Source: Aurantiochytrium sp. KH105 (taxonomy: Eukaryota; Sar; Bigyra; Thraustochytrida; Thraustochytriidae). From it: DNA of 64,000 bases. Made by a program: the position numbers and the translations under genes. This document shows positions 22,101-32,000 of the stretch, piece after piece (position 1 is the first letter of the stretch; every line of letters starts with the position of its first letter). Below the pieces are notes generated by a model. The model did no database searches and had not been told where the DNA came from. It saw only the letters and a program-made list of their open reading frames with translations. The stretch is taken from the NCBI GenBank assembly GCA_003116975.1, contig BGKB01000149.1, positions 62,001-126,000 of the forward strand, written 5' to 3'.

Positions 22101-22257
22101 ACCGTCCTCGGCAAATGGGTCAAGGCCGCACGCTATGCCAGTAGGGTCCTCCTCGTCTACATCGGGGTCGGTCTTTGTGCACAGCGAAATGATCGAGAAG
22201 CTCAACAAGATCAATGCAGACATTGGCCTCGAGTCGTCTCACCTCAGACGTCAATGA
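19180..22257 (+). CDS. CM1-domain centrosomin-like coiled-coil protein
   Basis: Protein of 1025 aa from the ATG at 19180 (context AAGATGG). Residues 25-50, ELEKLSKENFNLKLRIFYLE followed by ERVAKLRK, match the centrosomin motif 1 (CM1) that binds and activates the gamma-tubulin ring complex in Cnn, CDK5RAP2, myomegalin, Mto1 and Spc110. Most of the rest is long coiled coil (about 60-450 and 560-790) with dense Glu/Arg/Lys/Leu heptads. Ser-rich breaks lie near 460-540 and 785-800, and the tail (about 940-1025) is Ser-rich. An MTOC or basal-body scaffold is the natural reading. The CM1 identity is strong; the exact orthologue cannot be named. AATAAA lies about 13 bp after the stop. Confidence 0.85.
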   Translation: MDGGSPPRVGPAVAAVGVSGQRGELEKLSKENFNLKLRIFYLEERVAKLRKGGETDESLEQEVLQQKVLLEEKQQELDERNLLLVKARNAIEGLQTDLALCSAELDEARNVEIPVELLREKEQEIDALRHKIRELDERDRKRLEDVLTLNEQVRELEPEKKRAADLDLALAEANSTLADAERALLQRDARLEEIRAEHTKLARENETLRAQVVEGARALGEQRSQEAEAMSKLQETARNEEARVNKLTQLLKQCEQERDQSERAAALAERKTEELARELEDARAAQDDLQATTRRLERDNARLRETYATKEHSLRREGDLRQQELRHAQNEKVLALTSELAQLKGKVNAVEFARDEAYRQVEAERSRAEAREAEASEARAAVKDLQNKLAIETKASKEATAQLRESLANSVNREKEFQRQVRLREVLGSRADTSIQGAVPDHASFISSSSSLFGDDLVIDELADHRGERASLANTAIAERPEPRTWVADESGLSRRSAGPRSPRSQSQSHESSSAAAAAQLRQSRISHTSHVSHTSLAAPAGGEVVLRLEDLQDLKNLFTKKGLEMERKWRAKLKRIADQLERAETQLEHAESKLGFFMQSMQSMANSSSTHLKGQARSMEKRYNELLSELRSERKEKEDRVRVLEARAHRSAEEKEALHDQLGAARERAAVAEGEARQIRAELEAVREEKYRLDKRLEELHGAQSTVEECNRVLSLELEDRGRRVEDLTDSQNAMKHQLRTLRDELHAKKQTVATLERKLDHAARKLEARDSQLRESKSRLDRALLDPSSSSSSSSSSYRDLHGGQHPSKMHAENLRGHDEFERKILRQVKETERAIQSSGSTSLHRVNNSFARNEFNGDRDASFLLYEALCRGEDTFAGVLDAVAALVEKTHTLVSRHGQAASYDLRDLLSENQRLALDVQRLGEDMYSLHQRLVAEAAASRNPRPSLSASGGPHSVPGWRRDTASLSSNSRPSSANGSRPHAMPVGSSSSTSGSVFVHSEMIEKLNKINADIGLESSHLRRQ

Positions 22258-23115
22258 CCAAAACACTATAATAAACACGGAAAGTCTGCGTGTGTCACGT
22301 TGCGGGAACGCTGACATCACCTCGAGATCCGAACGAGATTGGAATTGTTTTTATCCTTCTGTATTCTTTCTTTACAGTTAGTCTTACAAATGACGGTGGG
22401 CGGGCAACGCGCGCGACTTGACACGAGATTGTATATGACTCGATGCCTAAGTTTGCAGCAACCCATGCCTACATATTGCATTGGATTGAATTGCATTGCG
22501 CATGCTTACAGTTCCACTTGTAGAACCCCCGAGCCTTATCGCTAGCAGCGATTTCTTGTCTTTCTTGATCGATCGCCGCTTTGGGGGCCACAGTGTTTCT
22601 GCAGAATGTGGCCAGCGCCAGTCGATTCGGGATCAATTCGGCAAGTCGCGCAAACGGCAGTTCGCAAGTGGAATCGTGCGCCGCTACAGTGGAACAAACG
22701 GAAACCTCAATGCGGCCATGGCGTAGGCAGAGCTCGAACACGGAAGCCCGCTGCGTTAAAGACGCGGCGCGCGCCCGTGGTGCAGCGCGCGACGCCGGGA
22801 CCCTGCCCCGGTCAAGGGGAGCCGTGATACACCTTCCGGCGCCGTCGAGTGGGAGCTGATTCTTCTCCACAAGCGACCGGAGAACGAAACGGCGCGAGAG
22901 TGATTGGTTTCCAAGGCGCATCGCAAGGCGCAGAGTCCGTTTGAGGCCCCGCGAAGGGCGTCCTTCGCGGCCGCCCCTGAGGTTGCTGCCGAGGTCTAGC
23001 GAGCGACAAGAAAGGCGAGCTGGTACTAGCGTTGCGGCCGCAATAAAAGAGTCGCAGCAGCAGCTAAAGCAGCTAGAGCAGCAGCGAAAGCAGTCGTGCC
23101 CCAAAAAGGGTCAAG
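22258..23115. other. Intergenic, CM1 gene to XRN2
   Basis: About 860 bp. It opens with a polyadenylation-like AATAAA near 22270 and AT-richer 3' UTR sequence, then becomes GC-rich (22700-23030). It ends in a CAG-rich leader (GCAGCAGCAGCTAAAGCAGC, 23053-23072) before the XRN2 start. No gene was recognised. Confidence 0.5.
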
Positions 23116-26100
23116 ATGGGCGTGCCGGCGTTCTTCCGATGGATCTCGGAAAAGTACCCCAAGATCATGACCAGGTGCATTGAGGAGCACCGGTCCAGCG
23201 GCCAGGCGCCCGTGGATGCTTCGCAGCCGAATCCTAATGGGTACGAATTTGATAATCTGTATCTGGACATGAACGGGCTCATTCACCCGTGTACGCATCC
23301 CGAGGGCGAGCCAGCCCCCGAGACCGAAGAAGAAATGTACCTTGTCATCTTCCGATATTTGGATCGTCTGTTGAATATGGTGCGACCGCGCAAGCTCATC
23401 TACATGGCGATCGATGGCGTGGCGCCTCGCGCCAAAATGAACCAGCAGCGGTCTCGTCGGTTTCGGGCCGCACAGGAAGCTGCCGAGGCCGCCGAAGACG
23501 CTGACCGCATCCGCAAGGAAATGATCAGCCAGGGCCACCGACCGCCACCCAAAAAACCGCCCGCATGGGACAGCAACGTCATCACGCCAGGCACAGAGTT
23601 CATGGCCAAACTTTCGGACTACCTCCGATGGTACATTGCGGAGCGGCTTAACCACAACGCAGCGTTCAAAAACGTGCGCATCGTTCTTTCGGATGCCCAG
23701 TCGCCCGGCGAGGGCGAGCACAAGATTATGCAGTTCATTAGGCGGCAGCGCGCCGAGCCCGGATACGATCCGAACACGACGCATATCCTCTACGGTCTCG
23801 ACGCAGATCTTATCATGCTTGGCTTGGCGAGCCACGAGATCCACTTTACGATTTTGCGCGAGGAAGTCCTTTTTGGCAAGCAAAAGCGCAAGCAAGGCTT
23901 TCAGCGTGACGCGGTCCTCAACAACTCGTCCGCGGGGAGTACGGATGGAGACATGAGTCCCGATGATTCAGACATGGGACTCATTGGTACCAACAAAAAA
24001 CCTTTTGATCTCGTGCGTTTGTGGATTCTGCGCGAGTACCTGGCGCATGAGTTCCGCCCCGAGGCGTTTTACCAGCCACTACCGTTTGCGTACAACTTTG
24101 AAGCTTGTATTGATGACTTTGTATTCATCTGTTTCTTCGTAGGAAATGATTTCTTACCGCACCTTCCTTCTCTGTCGATTCGCGAAGGAGGTCTCGAGCT
24201 GCTCCTGGATCTCTACAAGCGCGTGCTCCCTACGGTTGGTGGCTACCTCACCAAGGACGGCCAGGTCAATCTGTCGCGGGTCGACGTCTACATGGGCGTC
24301 CTTGGCACCGTCGAAGATGAGATTTTCCGTCGTCGTCGTGCAAGTGAAGTTTGGGACCAGCAGCGTCGCAAAAACAATCAGCGCACTCGCCGCGAAGGCG
24401 GCAAGACCCGTGCCGAGGGAGCGCTCGCCTTGGCCGCGGCCTCAGGATCTGGACCCGAGGTCCAAGGCAGGACCAAACGCGGCAAGTTCAATGTGCAGGA
24501 TTTCTCTGGTGCGGATGGCAAGAACCTCGTTCCGCTTGGCCAAGGTGTGAGCGGGGCCAAAGCCGCTGCCTTGGTGCCTCTCGGCAAGAAATCCGTTGCA
24601 AGCGCCGCTCCGCCTGCCAAGCCCGTGCCCCCTCCAGACAGTAACGCAAACAAGTCGGCGGCCGCAGAGCTTCGCGACAAGCTCAAGCGTGGCAAGAAGC
24701 GCCCTGCTGATTCGGATGGGGCTGGGCCATCATCGTCGTCGTCGTCGTCATCCTCTCCTTCGTCCTCTGCGGCCCCGGAAGAAGGCCGCAAGGCCAAGCA
24801 ACAGGCCACCGAAGAGCGCAAAAAGGAGCGCAAGGAGGCGCGCGATATTCGACGCGCCCAAGAGCGCGCCCGTGATGCTGTTGACAAGATCAAGCTGGAC
24901 AGCTACGATGCCGACGACTCCAAGGCTGCGCATGACGCCTTTGAGGCTCGCATCAAGGAGAAGGAGAAGCAGCGCAATGTGCACGAGGACGTCGAAGACG
25001 AGGTCCGTTTCGGAGAGCCTGGGTGGAAGAACCGCTACTATGCCTCCAAGTTTGGACCCGAATACGAGGATCCCAAGTCGGAGAAACGTCGCGAAGTCGT
25101 TCGCTCGTACGTCACCGGCCTCTGCTGGGTGATGGAGTACTACTACCGTGGTTGCCAGTCTTGGACGTGGTTCTACGAGTACCATTACGCTCCTTTTGCG
25201 TCGGACCTCGTCAACATTGATGACATCAATATCGAGTTTCCTCCTTCGATGCCGTTTAAACCCTTTGAACAGCTCATGGGAGTCTTCCCGCCTGCAAGTG
25301 CGCACGCACTCCCCGAGCCGTGTCGCTGGTACATGACAGACATTGACTCTCCGATTGCCGACTTTTATCCGACACAGTTTGAGTACGATGCAAATGGCAA
25401 GGCTGTGCGATGGCTATGGGTTGCGCTCTTGCCCTTCATTGATGAGTCACGCCTCCTTGCGGTCACGGCGGATCTCGAAAAGGAGTTCAAGCCCCACGAG
25501 AAGGAGCGCAATGAGTACAACCCTGATCTCGTCTTTGCTCGCGTCGATGCTGTCGGTACCGACAAGATGATGGTGGCTGCTGACGAGGCAGAACGCGCCA
25601 TGCCCAGCAAGACGCAAGCGATCAAGGACGAAGATGGCAAGCAAATCACGCCCACCACGGCGGGTGATGTGCGCGCATCGGGCAAGGGGGGCAAGCCGCA
25701 CGCGCGTCTGTTGCTGGCGTCAGCTACCAACGGTCTTTCCGGTTATTTCACGCACCCTCCTGATAAGTTCAAGTTCGAGCCGGGCAAGACGATTCCACCG
25801 GCTGGGCGCCGTGTGGATCCTCTTCCTGACAACAAGACTGTGGCGTTTGAGTTCCGTCTGCCCAAGATGCGCCCGCATCTTTCAATGCTTTTGCCCGATG
25901 TGCGGGTGCCTCGTCCGGTGCTGTCCGCTGATGATCTGATCATCAAGATTCCCAAGCTCGGTCGCGGGGCCAACGTTGCGAACCTTCTCGTGGAGACGAC
26001 GCGTCAGGCTCACCCGAGCAGCTTTCAGCAGCCTTCCCATGGCGGTGGATTAGGACAACGCCAGGCGGCTCACTTTCAGCGGAGCTATGGAAGCATGGAG

Positions 26101-26640
26101 CCAAGCATGAACCTGAACCGGAATTCGCGAGGTGGGCGTCAGCCGTACCCGCCTCCGTCGCAGCATCAGCATCAGCAGCCGCCACCTTGGCAGCGCCAGC
26201 AGCAAGGTTATCCGCCGCAACGGGGAGGAGGCTATCCTTACGGCCAGCACCAGCAGCACCAGCAACAGCATTACCCGAACCAGCAGCAACATGGTCGTGG
26301 CTATCCGCCGCAACAAGCTCATCATTACCAGCAGCACCGGCAAGCCTATGGGCAATATCCGCCTCATCAACAGCAGCACCAGCAGCACCAGCAGCAAGGC
26401 TATCAGTACAATCGTCAGCAGCAAGCCCCTTCGGGACCTCCGGGTCGCGGCGGCTCGAATCCGTTCTTGCCAAACCAGCCGCCTCCCGCGGGAAATTCCA
26501 GACCTAGCAGCTCCAAGAGTGCGCTCATGGATCGTCTTTCGAGCGCGTTGCAAGCACGCGGAGCCCCGGGAGCTCCGCCGTCGTACCCTGGGCACGGTCA
26601 TCAGCAGCACCATCATCAGCAGAACCAGTGGCGCCGCTGA
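23116..26640 (+). CDS. XRN2: 5'-3' exoribonuclease XRN2/Rat1
   Basis: Protein of 1174 aa. It begins MGVPAFFRWISEKYPKI, the invariant XRN N-terminus. Catalytic-site motifs are present: D51 in YLDMNGLIHPC, D100 in YMAIDGVAPRAKMNQQRSRR, then SPGEGEHKI, YGLDADLIMLGL and GNDFLPHLPSL. The nuclear Rat1/XRN2 class is supported by GLCWVMEYYYRGCQSWTWFY and by overall size, though plant-type XRN4 cannot be excluded. A low-complexity Lys/Ala/Ser insertion occupies about 410-620. The tail from about 960 is Gln/His/Tyr/Pro/Gly-rich and prion-like. The enzyme degrades 5'-monophosphate RNA, acting in transcription termination and rRNA/snoRNA maturation. Start context AAGATGG. Confidence 0.93.
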   Translation: MGVPAFFRWISEKYPKIMTRCIEEHRSSGQAPVDASQPNPNGYEFDNLYLDMNGLIHPCTHPEGEPAPETEEEMYLVIFRYLDRLLNMVRPRKLIYMAIDGVAPRAKMNQQRSRRFRAAQEAAEAAEDADRIRKEMISQGHRPPPKKPPAWDSNVITPGTEFMAKLSDYLRWYIAERLNHNAAFKNVRIVLSDAQSPGEGEHKIMQFIRRQRAEPGYDPNTTHILYGLDADLIMLGLASHEIHFTILREEVLFGKQKRKQGFQRDAVLNNSSAGSTDGDMSPDDSDMGLIGTNKKPFDLVRLWILREYLAHEFRPEAFYQPLPFAYNFEACIDDFVFICFFVGNDFLPHLPSLSIREGGLELLLDLYKRVLPTVGGYLTKDGQVNLSRVDVYMGVLGTVEDEIFRRRRASEVWDQQRRKNNQRTRREGGKTRAEGALALAAASGSGPEVQGRTKRGKFNVQDFSGADGKNLVPLGQGVSGAKAAALVPLGKKSVASAAPPAKPVPPPDSNANKSAAAELRDKLKRGKKRPADSDGAGPSSSSSSSSSPSSSAAPEEGRKAKQQATEERKKERKEARDIRRAQERARDAVDKIKLDSYDADDSKAAHDAFEARIKEKEKQRNVHEDVEDEVRFGEPGWKNRYYASKFGPEYEDPKSEKRREVVRSYVTGLCWVMEYYYRGCQSWTWFYEYHYAPFASDLVNIDDINIEFPPSMPFKPFEQLMGVFPPASAHALPEPCRWYMTDIDSPIADFYPTQFEYDANGKAVRWLWVALLPFIDESRLLAVTADLEKEFKPHEKERNEYNPDLVFARVDAVGTDKMMVAADEAERAMPSKTQAIKDEDGKQITPTTAGDVRASGKGGKPHARLLLASATNGLSGYFTHPPDKFKFEPGKTIPPAGRRVDPLPDNKTVAFEFRLPKMRPHLSMLLPDVRVPRPVLSADDLIIKIPKLGRGANVANLLVETTRQAHPSSFQQPSHGGGLGQRQAAHFQRSYGSMEPSMNLNRNSRGGRQPYPPPSQHQHQQPPPWQRQQQGYPPQRGGGYPYGQHQQHQQQHYPNQQQHGRGYPPQQAHHYQQHRQAYGQYPPHQQQHQQHQQQGYQYNRQQQAPSGPPGRGGSNPFLPNQPPPAGNSRPSSSKSALMDRLSSALQARGAPGAPPSYPGHGHQQHHHQQNQWRR

Positions 26641-27537
26641 GATGGTGACGACCAAGCGTACTACAGGCATTTCGCATCGCATCGCATCGCATCGGTGTCG
26701 GTCAACAGAGGTCAACTTTTGGCAGATCGCCACCATCATTTACTCCTCGTGCCCCTTCTCTTTATCAAATTTTGCCTTTTCTCGCAGTCAGAACCAACCG
26801 CCTTTACATCCACCTCCTCTTGTCTTCCTCTCCTCCTCCGATCCCCAAACCCCGCGTCCAGCCACGCAGCCAGCTCCTCCCTCAGGCTCTCCCGAGACCG
26901 AGCGTCTTCTTCTTGCTTTCGCTTGCACCTCTCTTTGACCTCTCGCGCCCAGGCCCTCCTCCCCGAGGCGGCCCTCCTTCAGCGCGTCTTCTCCTCCTCC
27001 CCGTCTGCGTCGCTTTGCTTCGCGTTGCTCCGCCTTGGCCGCCCGCGTGGCGCCGCGGCGTGCACGGCGCGGCGGAGGCGGCGGAGGCGAGGAGCGGCGA
27101 GGGGCGGCGAGGAGCGGCGAGGAGCGGCGGCGGCAGGGGCGGGAAGGAGGCGAGAGCGAGAGCTTCGAAGATAGATCGACTGACTTGGATACCAGCGAGC
27201 GAGCCGTGCCTGCGGAGAGACGGAGAGAAGGGGTGCAGCACGTTCGACATGGCGGCGGCGAGGAGGGGCAGAACCGCAAGCGGGCGAGCGACGCGACGGG
27301 CGACGCGCGAGGAGCGACGCGCGAGGAGCGGGCGGGCGGGCGGCGAGGCGGACGCGCGCGCGGGAGCAGGAGAGTCCGCAGCGAGGCGCGCAGGCAGCGG
27401 GCGCAGAGGCGGGCGCAGAGGCGGGCGCAGAGGCGGGCGGGCGAACTGGAGCTTGGCGCTGAGCCGGCGAGGCGCGCAGCGGCAGGGAGGGACGCGCGAA
27501 GGCGAGGGCGCGGAGGCGCGGAGCGGAGAGAGAGACC
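26641..27537. promoter_or_regulatory. Intergenic and leader, XRN2 to R-SNARE
   Basis: About 900 bp. It has a TCGCA pentamer array at 26672-26693, then a strongly pyrimidine-rich plus strand (26750-27030). It switches near 27050 to purine/G-rich sequence up to the SNARE ATG. The G-rich part includes GGCGAGGAGC-type repeats (27078-27130) and a 12-bp unit repeated three times at 27397-27432. Several GGGCGGGCGGG runs could form G-quadruplexes. Confidence 0.5.
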
Positions 27538-28233
27538 ATGTCGATCGCGGATGCGGGGCGCAACATCATGTTCGTGGCGGTAGCCCGCGCCACGGACAAG
27601 GTCATCGTGGCGTCCTTCGTGGCGCGCGACGGCGACTACAACAAGCCGCAGTACTTTAACACGGTGAATGAGGTGCTCTCAGCGCCCGACTTTGAGAGCA
27701 AAGTGGCGCCCGGGTCGCGGTACCGCCTCGTCGGCGACGTGAACGCCTTCAACTTCACCACGGACCAGCAGCAGCGCGTCTATGTGGCCATCACCACCTC
27801 AGAGTATCCGGAGCGTTTGGTGTTCCCCATGCTTAACGAGGTCATCAAACGGTTCCAGGCCGAGCTCGGCGACCGTGTCGCGACCGCGCAGGAGGGTGGT
27901 CTTAACAAGAAGGCCAAGTCGCTCTTCAGCGCCGTCGTCCGCGACTACGACGATCCAAGCAAGAAGGACAAGCTCTCGGCCGTGCAGTCCAAGGTCAACG
28001 ACGTTAAGCTTACCATGCAGAGCAACATTGACGGCATGCTGCGTAACCTTGACAAAACGGAGCGCATTGAGACGGACACCCAGGCTCTTCAGGACCAGGC
28101 TCGTCTCTTTGACACCCAGGCCACGCGTCTGCACCGTAGCGAGCGCTGGAAGTCCATCAAGCTCACTCTCATCATCGGTTCCATCATTCTCGTGGTTCTC
28201 ATCATTCTCATTGTCTCGCTTGCCCGAAACTGA
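27538..28233 (+). CDS. Longin R-SNARE (VAMP7-like) with Asn zero layer
   Basis: Protein of 231 aa. Residues 1-125 fit an N-terminal longin domain (NIMFVAVARATDKVIVASF, YVAITTSEYPERLVFPMLNE). Residues about 145-205 are the SNARE helix, and 208-228 a C-terminal transmembrane anchor ending SLARN. The architecture is that of VAMP7/VAMP71-type vesicle SNAREs, which act on endosomal, vacuolar or secretory vesicles. A gapless hand alignment with animal VAMP2 puts N170 at the zero layer where R-SNAREs carry Arg; R169 is just beside it. Single exon. The longin and tail-anchor features make an R-SNARE reading firm; the particular trafficking step is unknown. Confidence 0.88.
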   Translation: MSIADAGRNIMFVAVARATDKVIVASFVARDGDYNKPQYFNTVNEVLSAPDFESKVAPGSRYRLVGDVNAFNFTTDQQQRVYVAITTSEYPERLVFPMLNEVIKRFQAELGDRVATAQEGGLNKKAKSLFSAVVRDYDDPSKKDKLSAVQSKVNDVKLTMQSNIDGMLRNLDKTERIETDTQALQDQARLFDTQATRLHRSERWKSIKLTLIIGSIILVVLIILIVSLARN

Positions 28234-29087
28234 GCGCGGGCTGCACCGGGACGAGCAGCCTGGGCCGTCCCTTGTACCGTGTGCTTGGACTTGACGACAG
28301 AAAAATACCAAATAAGAGTTCCTTAGAATAAAATAAGAAAAAGAAAGACAAGCGTTGATTCACGTACTTGCTTACTTTGCGACTTTCGCACTGTCGTCTC
28401 TGACGTTCGTTATAAATAGACAGACGCCCGACTCTCGCTCGCCAACAAACTACGGGCCGACAATCTGCTCTGCTGTCCCTCTTTTCGTAATTCTGCCCTA
28501 TGAGTCTGGGTCGAGCATCTAGAATGCGCTATCGTTTACCTCTCTCCCACTATGAGCACCAGCACGAGCACGAGCACCAGTCCAACCTTTGCAACCAGGG
28601 CTCCATGCGGTCGATCGAGTTGGTGCCCCTCGCTTTCTCTGGCCTACGAGTCAGTAAGTGACCCGTCCAGTCTAGCAGACATGGCGGTTGCACAGGAGGC
28701 GAGCCCCGTCCCCGTAGCGTTTTCGGTAGCTAGGGCCTAGTGCGGCCCGTTGGTGCTTCCTGATCGCCTGATCGATTTGACGATACACGAGACTGCCCTT
28801 GCCAGACCCCGTTCGAGCACGGCGACGCGGCTCGCGAGAGACGTGCGCGTGGCGCGGCGCGACGCAGCGCGGCGTGGCACGCGTGGAAGGACGGACGCAC
28901 GCACGCACGGGCGCACGGACGGACGGCGGTCCGCTCGGCAGAAGGAGGTCGAAAGCTAAAATTCGTAGCGAGTGAGAGCCCACCACCGCTGGGAACGAAA
29001 CTCGCTCTCGGCGTATAACCGAGCCCCGCGCGCGCCAACGACGAGGAGCAAGGCCGAGAGAAAGAGTGAAAGAAGGAGAACACGAGG
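28234..29087. other. Intergenic, R-SNARE to XMAP215
   Basis: About 850 bp. It holds AATAAAATAAG polyadenylation-like sequence near 28327-28338, then a TATA-like box at 28411. A short ATG-initiated frame of 54 codons (28501-28665) ends at a donor-like CAGTAAGTG. GC-rich sequence with ACGGACGG repeats lies at 28885-28935. The XMAP215 leader is at the right end. Confidence 0.45.
28411..28418 (+). promoter_or_regulatory. Possible TATA box
   Basis: TATAAATA on the plus strand, in a GC-rich genome, 677 bp before the XMAP215 ATG and about 90 bp before a short ATG frame. It could start a long, possibly spliced XMAP215 leader or a separate short transcript. Confidence 0.35.
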
Positions 29088-32000
29088 ATGTCCACTGTGT
29101 GCTCGAGATCTGCATCATGCCGCTGCGATGATTGCGTGGCAGCCATGAGCATGTTCTCGGCCAAGGACCTCATGGCTGTGTCGTCATCCAAGGTTGACTT
29201 CGGTGACGATACCAACGCAGAGGCTTCCGAGACGGCAGCGGCGGCACCGACGACGACGACGACGACGACGGCAAGTCCTCCATCTTCTGTGGCAGAGAAA
29301 CCTGTTCCAGCCAAGGCGACAAGCACGCCGGCACCCGAGGAAACATCAAGTGCTCCGCCTGCAGAGACCCCCAAGCCAGCGGCTGCTCCTGCGCCAACTT
29401 CGGCAGAGCCACCTACAGCACCTGCGGCAGCTCCACAAGCCGTCCAGGTCGTAGACGCTCCCGAAGAAGACTTTTCGAATGCCCCACTTGATGAACTTAT
29501 CAACCACTCCAACTGGAAGGCTCGCAGAGTAGGCTTCGAGAAACTCACCGAGCCAGCCAACAAAGGAGAACTTTCGCAAGCGTATTTTGAAAAGTGCCTT
29601 GTCGAGTCCTCCATGGGTGCTCTTGACCCAGGTCTCGATGCTGCAAGCGCATATGTAAAGCACGCGTACGCAGGCAAAGACGAAGGCGCCCTCATCGCGA
29701 CCTCGGTCCCCAAGCTCTTCAATAAGGCTCTGGTCGGCCGACCTGGTACCAAGAAACGCGCCATGGATCTTTGCCTCGACTTTATGGAGGTTGACAAGGC
29801 AAGCATGGAGGCCTGTTTGCAGGCGCTCCTGCTGGGACTCAAAGAAAAGAATCCAAAGGTTGGGGCTGCCTGTCTTGACTGCATGCGCGCCGCTGTCTCC
29901 ACCTTTGGTGGCCGCCGCCTGCCCATTCAAGTTGTGCAGCAGGCTATCATTCAGGGCAGCGACGTGAAAAACCCTGCCATCAGGACAATGGCGACGGGGC
30001 TCGCAACCGACATGGACATGTGGTACATGGGCGCATTCAAGGACCTCGTTATGGCGGTCATTGACAATCCAGCAACGCAAAAGGCAATCTGCAAATCGCT
30101 CGAAGATGCTGCTGCCAAGCGTGACAGCGCCGAGCCTCTTCCCGCTCCAATTAGGACCTTTCGTGGCGAGGACGCTGCCAAGGCGAGCGCCAAAGCGGGT
30201 GCCGGACAATCAGCTGCCGACAATGGGGCCGGGGACGCCGGCGCTGCCCCGGACCTCTTTGACGTGTTGCCAGAAAAGGAGATCCTCGACAAGGTTGAAG
30301 AAATGAAGTTCGAGACGCGTCTCAAGGAGCCCAAGTGGAAGGATCGACGCCAGGCTATTCTTGACGTCATCGAGCTTTGCGGCCCTACGCCACGTCTCGC
30401 GCGAGGTGAATACTCTGACATGGTCCGAGCGCTACGCGGCGTCATCCAGAGCGACTCAAACCAGGCTGTCGTCGTAGATGCCATCAAACTTCTCGCGACC
30501 TTGGGTTCGGGCCTGCGTGGGGAGTTCCACATTCATGCGCGTGCGTGCTGCGATCAGCTTCTTCACAAATACCGCGACAAGAAGGCTGCTTGCATTAGCG
30601 CGGTCGACACGACTCTTGACGTCTTTGCCACGCACTGCTTCAATCTCACAGAAGACCGTGTGGTGCATACCATTGACGAGAACATCTCCCAAGATGGCTC
30701 CTCTGGCAAGCAGAAGAGTACTCCTCTTCAGCGCAAGAACATTCTTGCATGGATTGGCCGCGCTCTGCAAAGCGGCTCGTGCTGGAATGAGTCTCGCGGC
30801 CAACTCGGAACCGTTGACGAAGCTGGATTCACCTCGCTGGTGAATCACATGGTTGCTTGCTGTGGCGACGCAGACCCAGACGTTCGCGAGGTTGCTGCAC
30901 ATGGCCTCGGGGCGCTCTCTCAGGGCGGCGAAGCCGTGTCACGACCCATGCCTGCCTCGTGTAAAGCGCTGGTTGAGTCAGAAGTGGATAAGCTTGTGGC
31001 TGCAAACCCGAAACTACAAAAGAAGCTTCAGGGTCCTAGCGCACCAGGCGCAAAGCCCAAGTCTGCTGCTGCTGCTGCTGCCGCCGCCCCAGCTGCATCT
31101 TCATCTGCAGCTCCTTCCGCAAAGCCTGCAAAACCGGCCTCTGCTGCTCCTACCGCTGCGAAGGAGAAGCCCGCTGATGCCGCTGCAGCAAAACCCCTTC
31201 GAGCCCGGAAACCGCCTGCCGCCTCTGGTGCGCCGACGCGGCGGACAACAGCTTCTTCGGCTGCTGCCTCGAAATCCTCAAGCGCCGGTGCAGCGACAGT
31301 CTCCGCGCAAGATGACGGAGACATGGGCGACGCGGGTGAGCCCGTCATGGCCGCAGAAGAGGCCCAGGAACAAGTTGCGGGTTTTGGTATTGAGGGCTTT
31401 GGGGAAGCGTTGAGCGCATTTGATGAGGCTGCCAAATGGCAAGACAAGATGGCTCTGTTCTCGTGCCTTGTTGCTTTTGTCGATGCTCAGGAAAAGGTAT
31501 CTCAGGCGCAAGCACATGCAATCATTGCGTTTGTAGGCGCCAAGACAAAAGGTTTCAAGGAGTCCAACTTCAACATTATGAACGAAGCGTGGGCGGCGCT
31601 GGAAAAGACCATCTCAGCGTGCGAGAGTCCCGCCGTCTCGCGTTCATATGCCGCCGCAATCCTTGACCCGGCAACGAAGAAGATTGGCGACCGCAAGCAA
31701 GATGGCCCCGTGAAAAGCCTGGCGCTTGCTCTTTGCGAGGCGACAGGGCCCAAGTACATTTCCTTTAAGATCATCAAGGCTGCAGAGAAGATCACATCGC
31801 CAAAGGTCATCGAAGAGAGTCTGGCACTGCTTCGTTCCATCGCGGAGGAATTTGGTGCGCGTTCTCTCAGCGTGCAAAACGTGGTTTCCTTTGCAAGCGG
31901 AGCCAAGGGGCTTGGTGCGCGCCAGGCACCCTGCAAGACCAAGGCGACAGAACTCTTGGCTGAGCTCTACCGTCAGCTGGGCGAACCCATTCGTCAGCTG

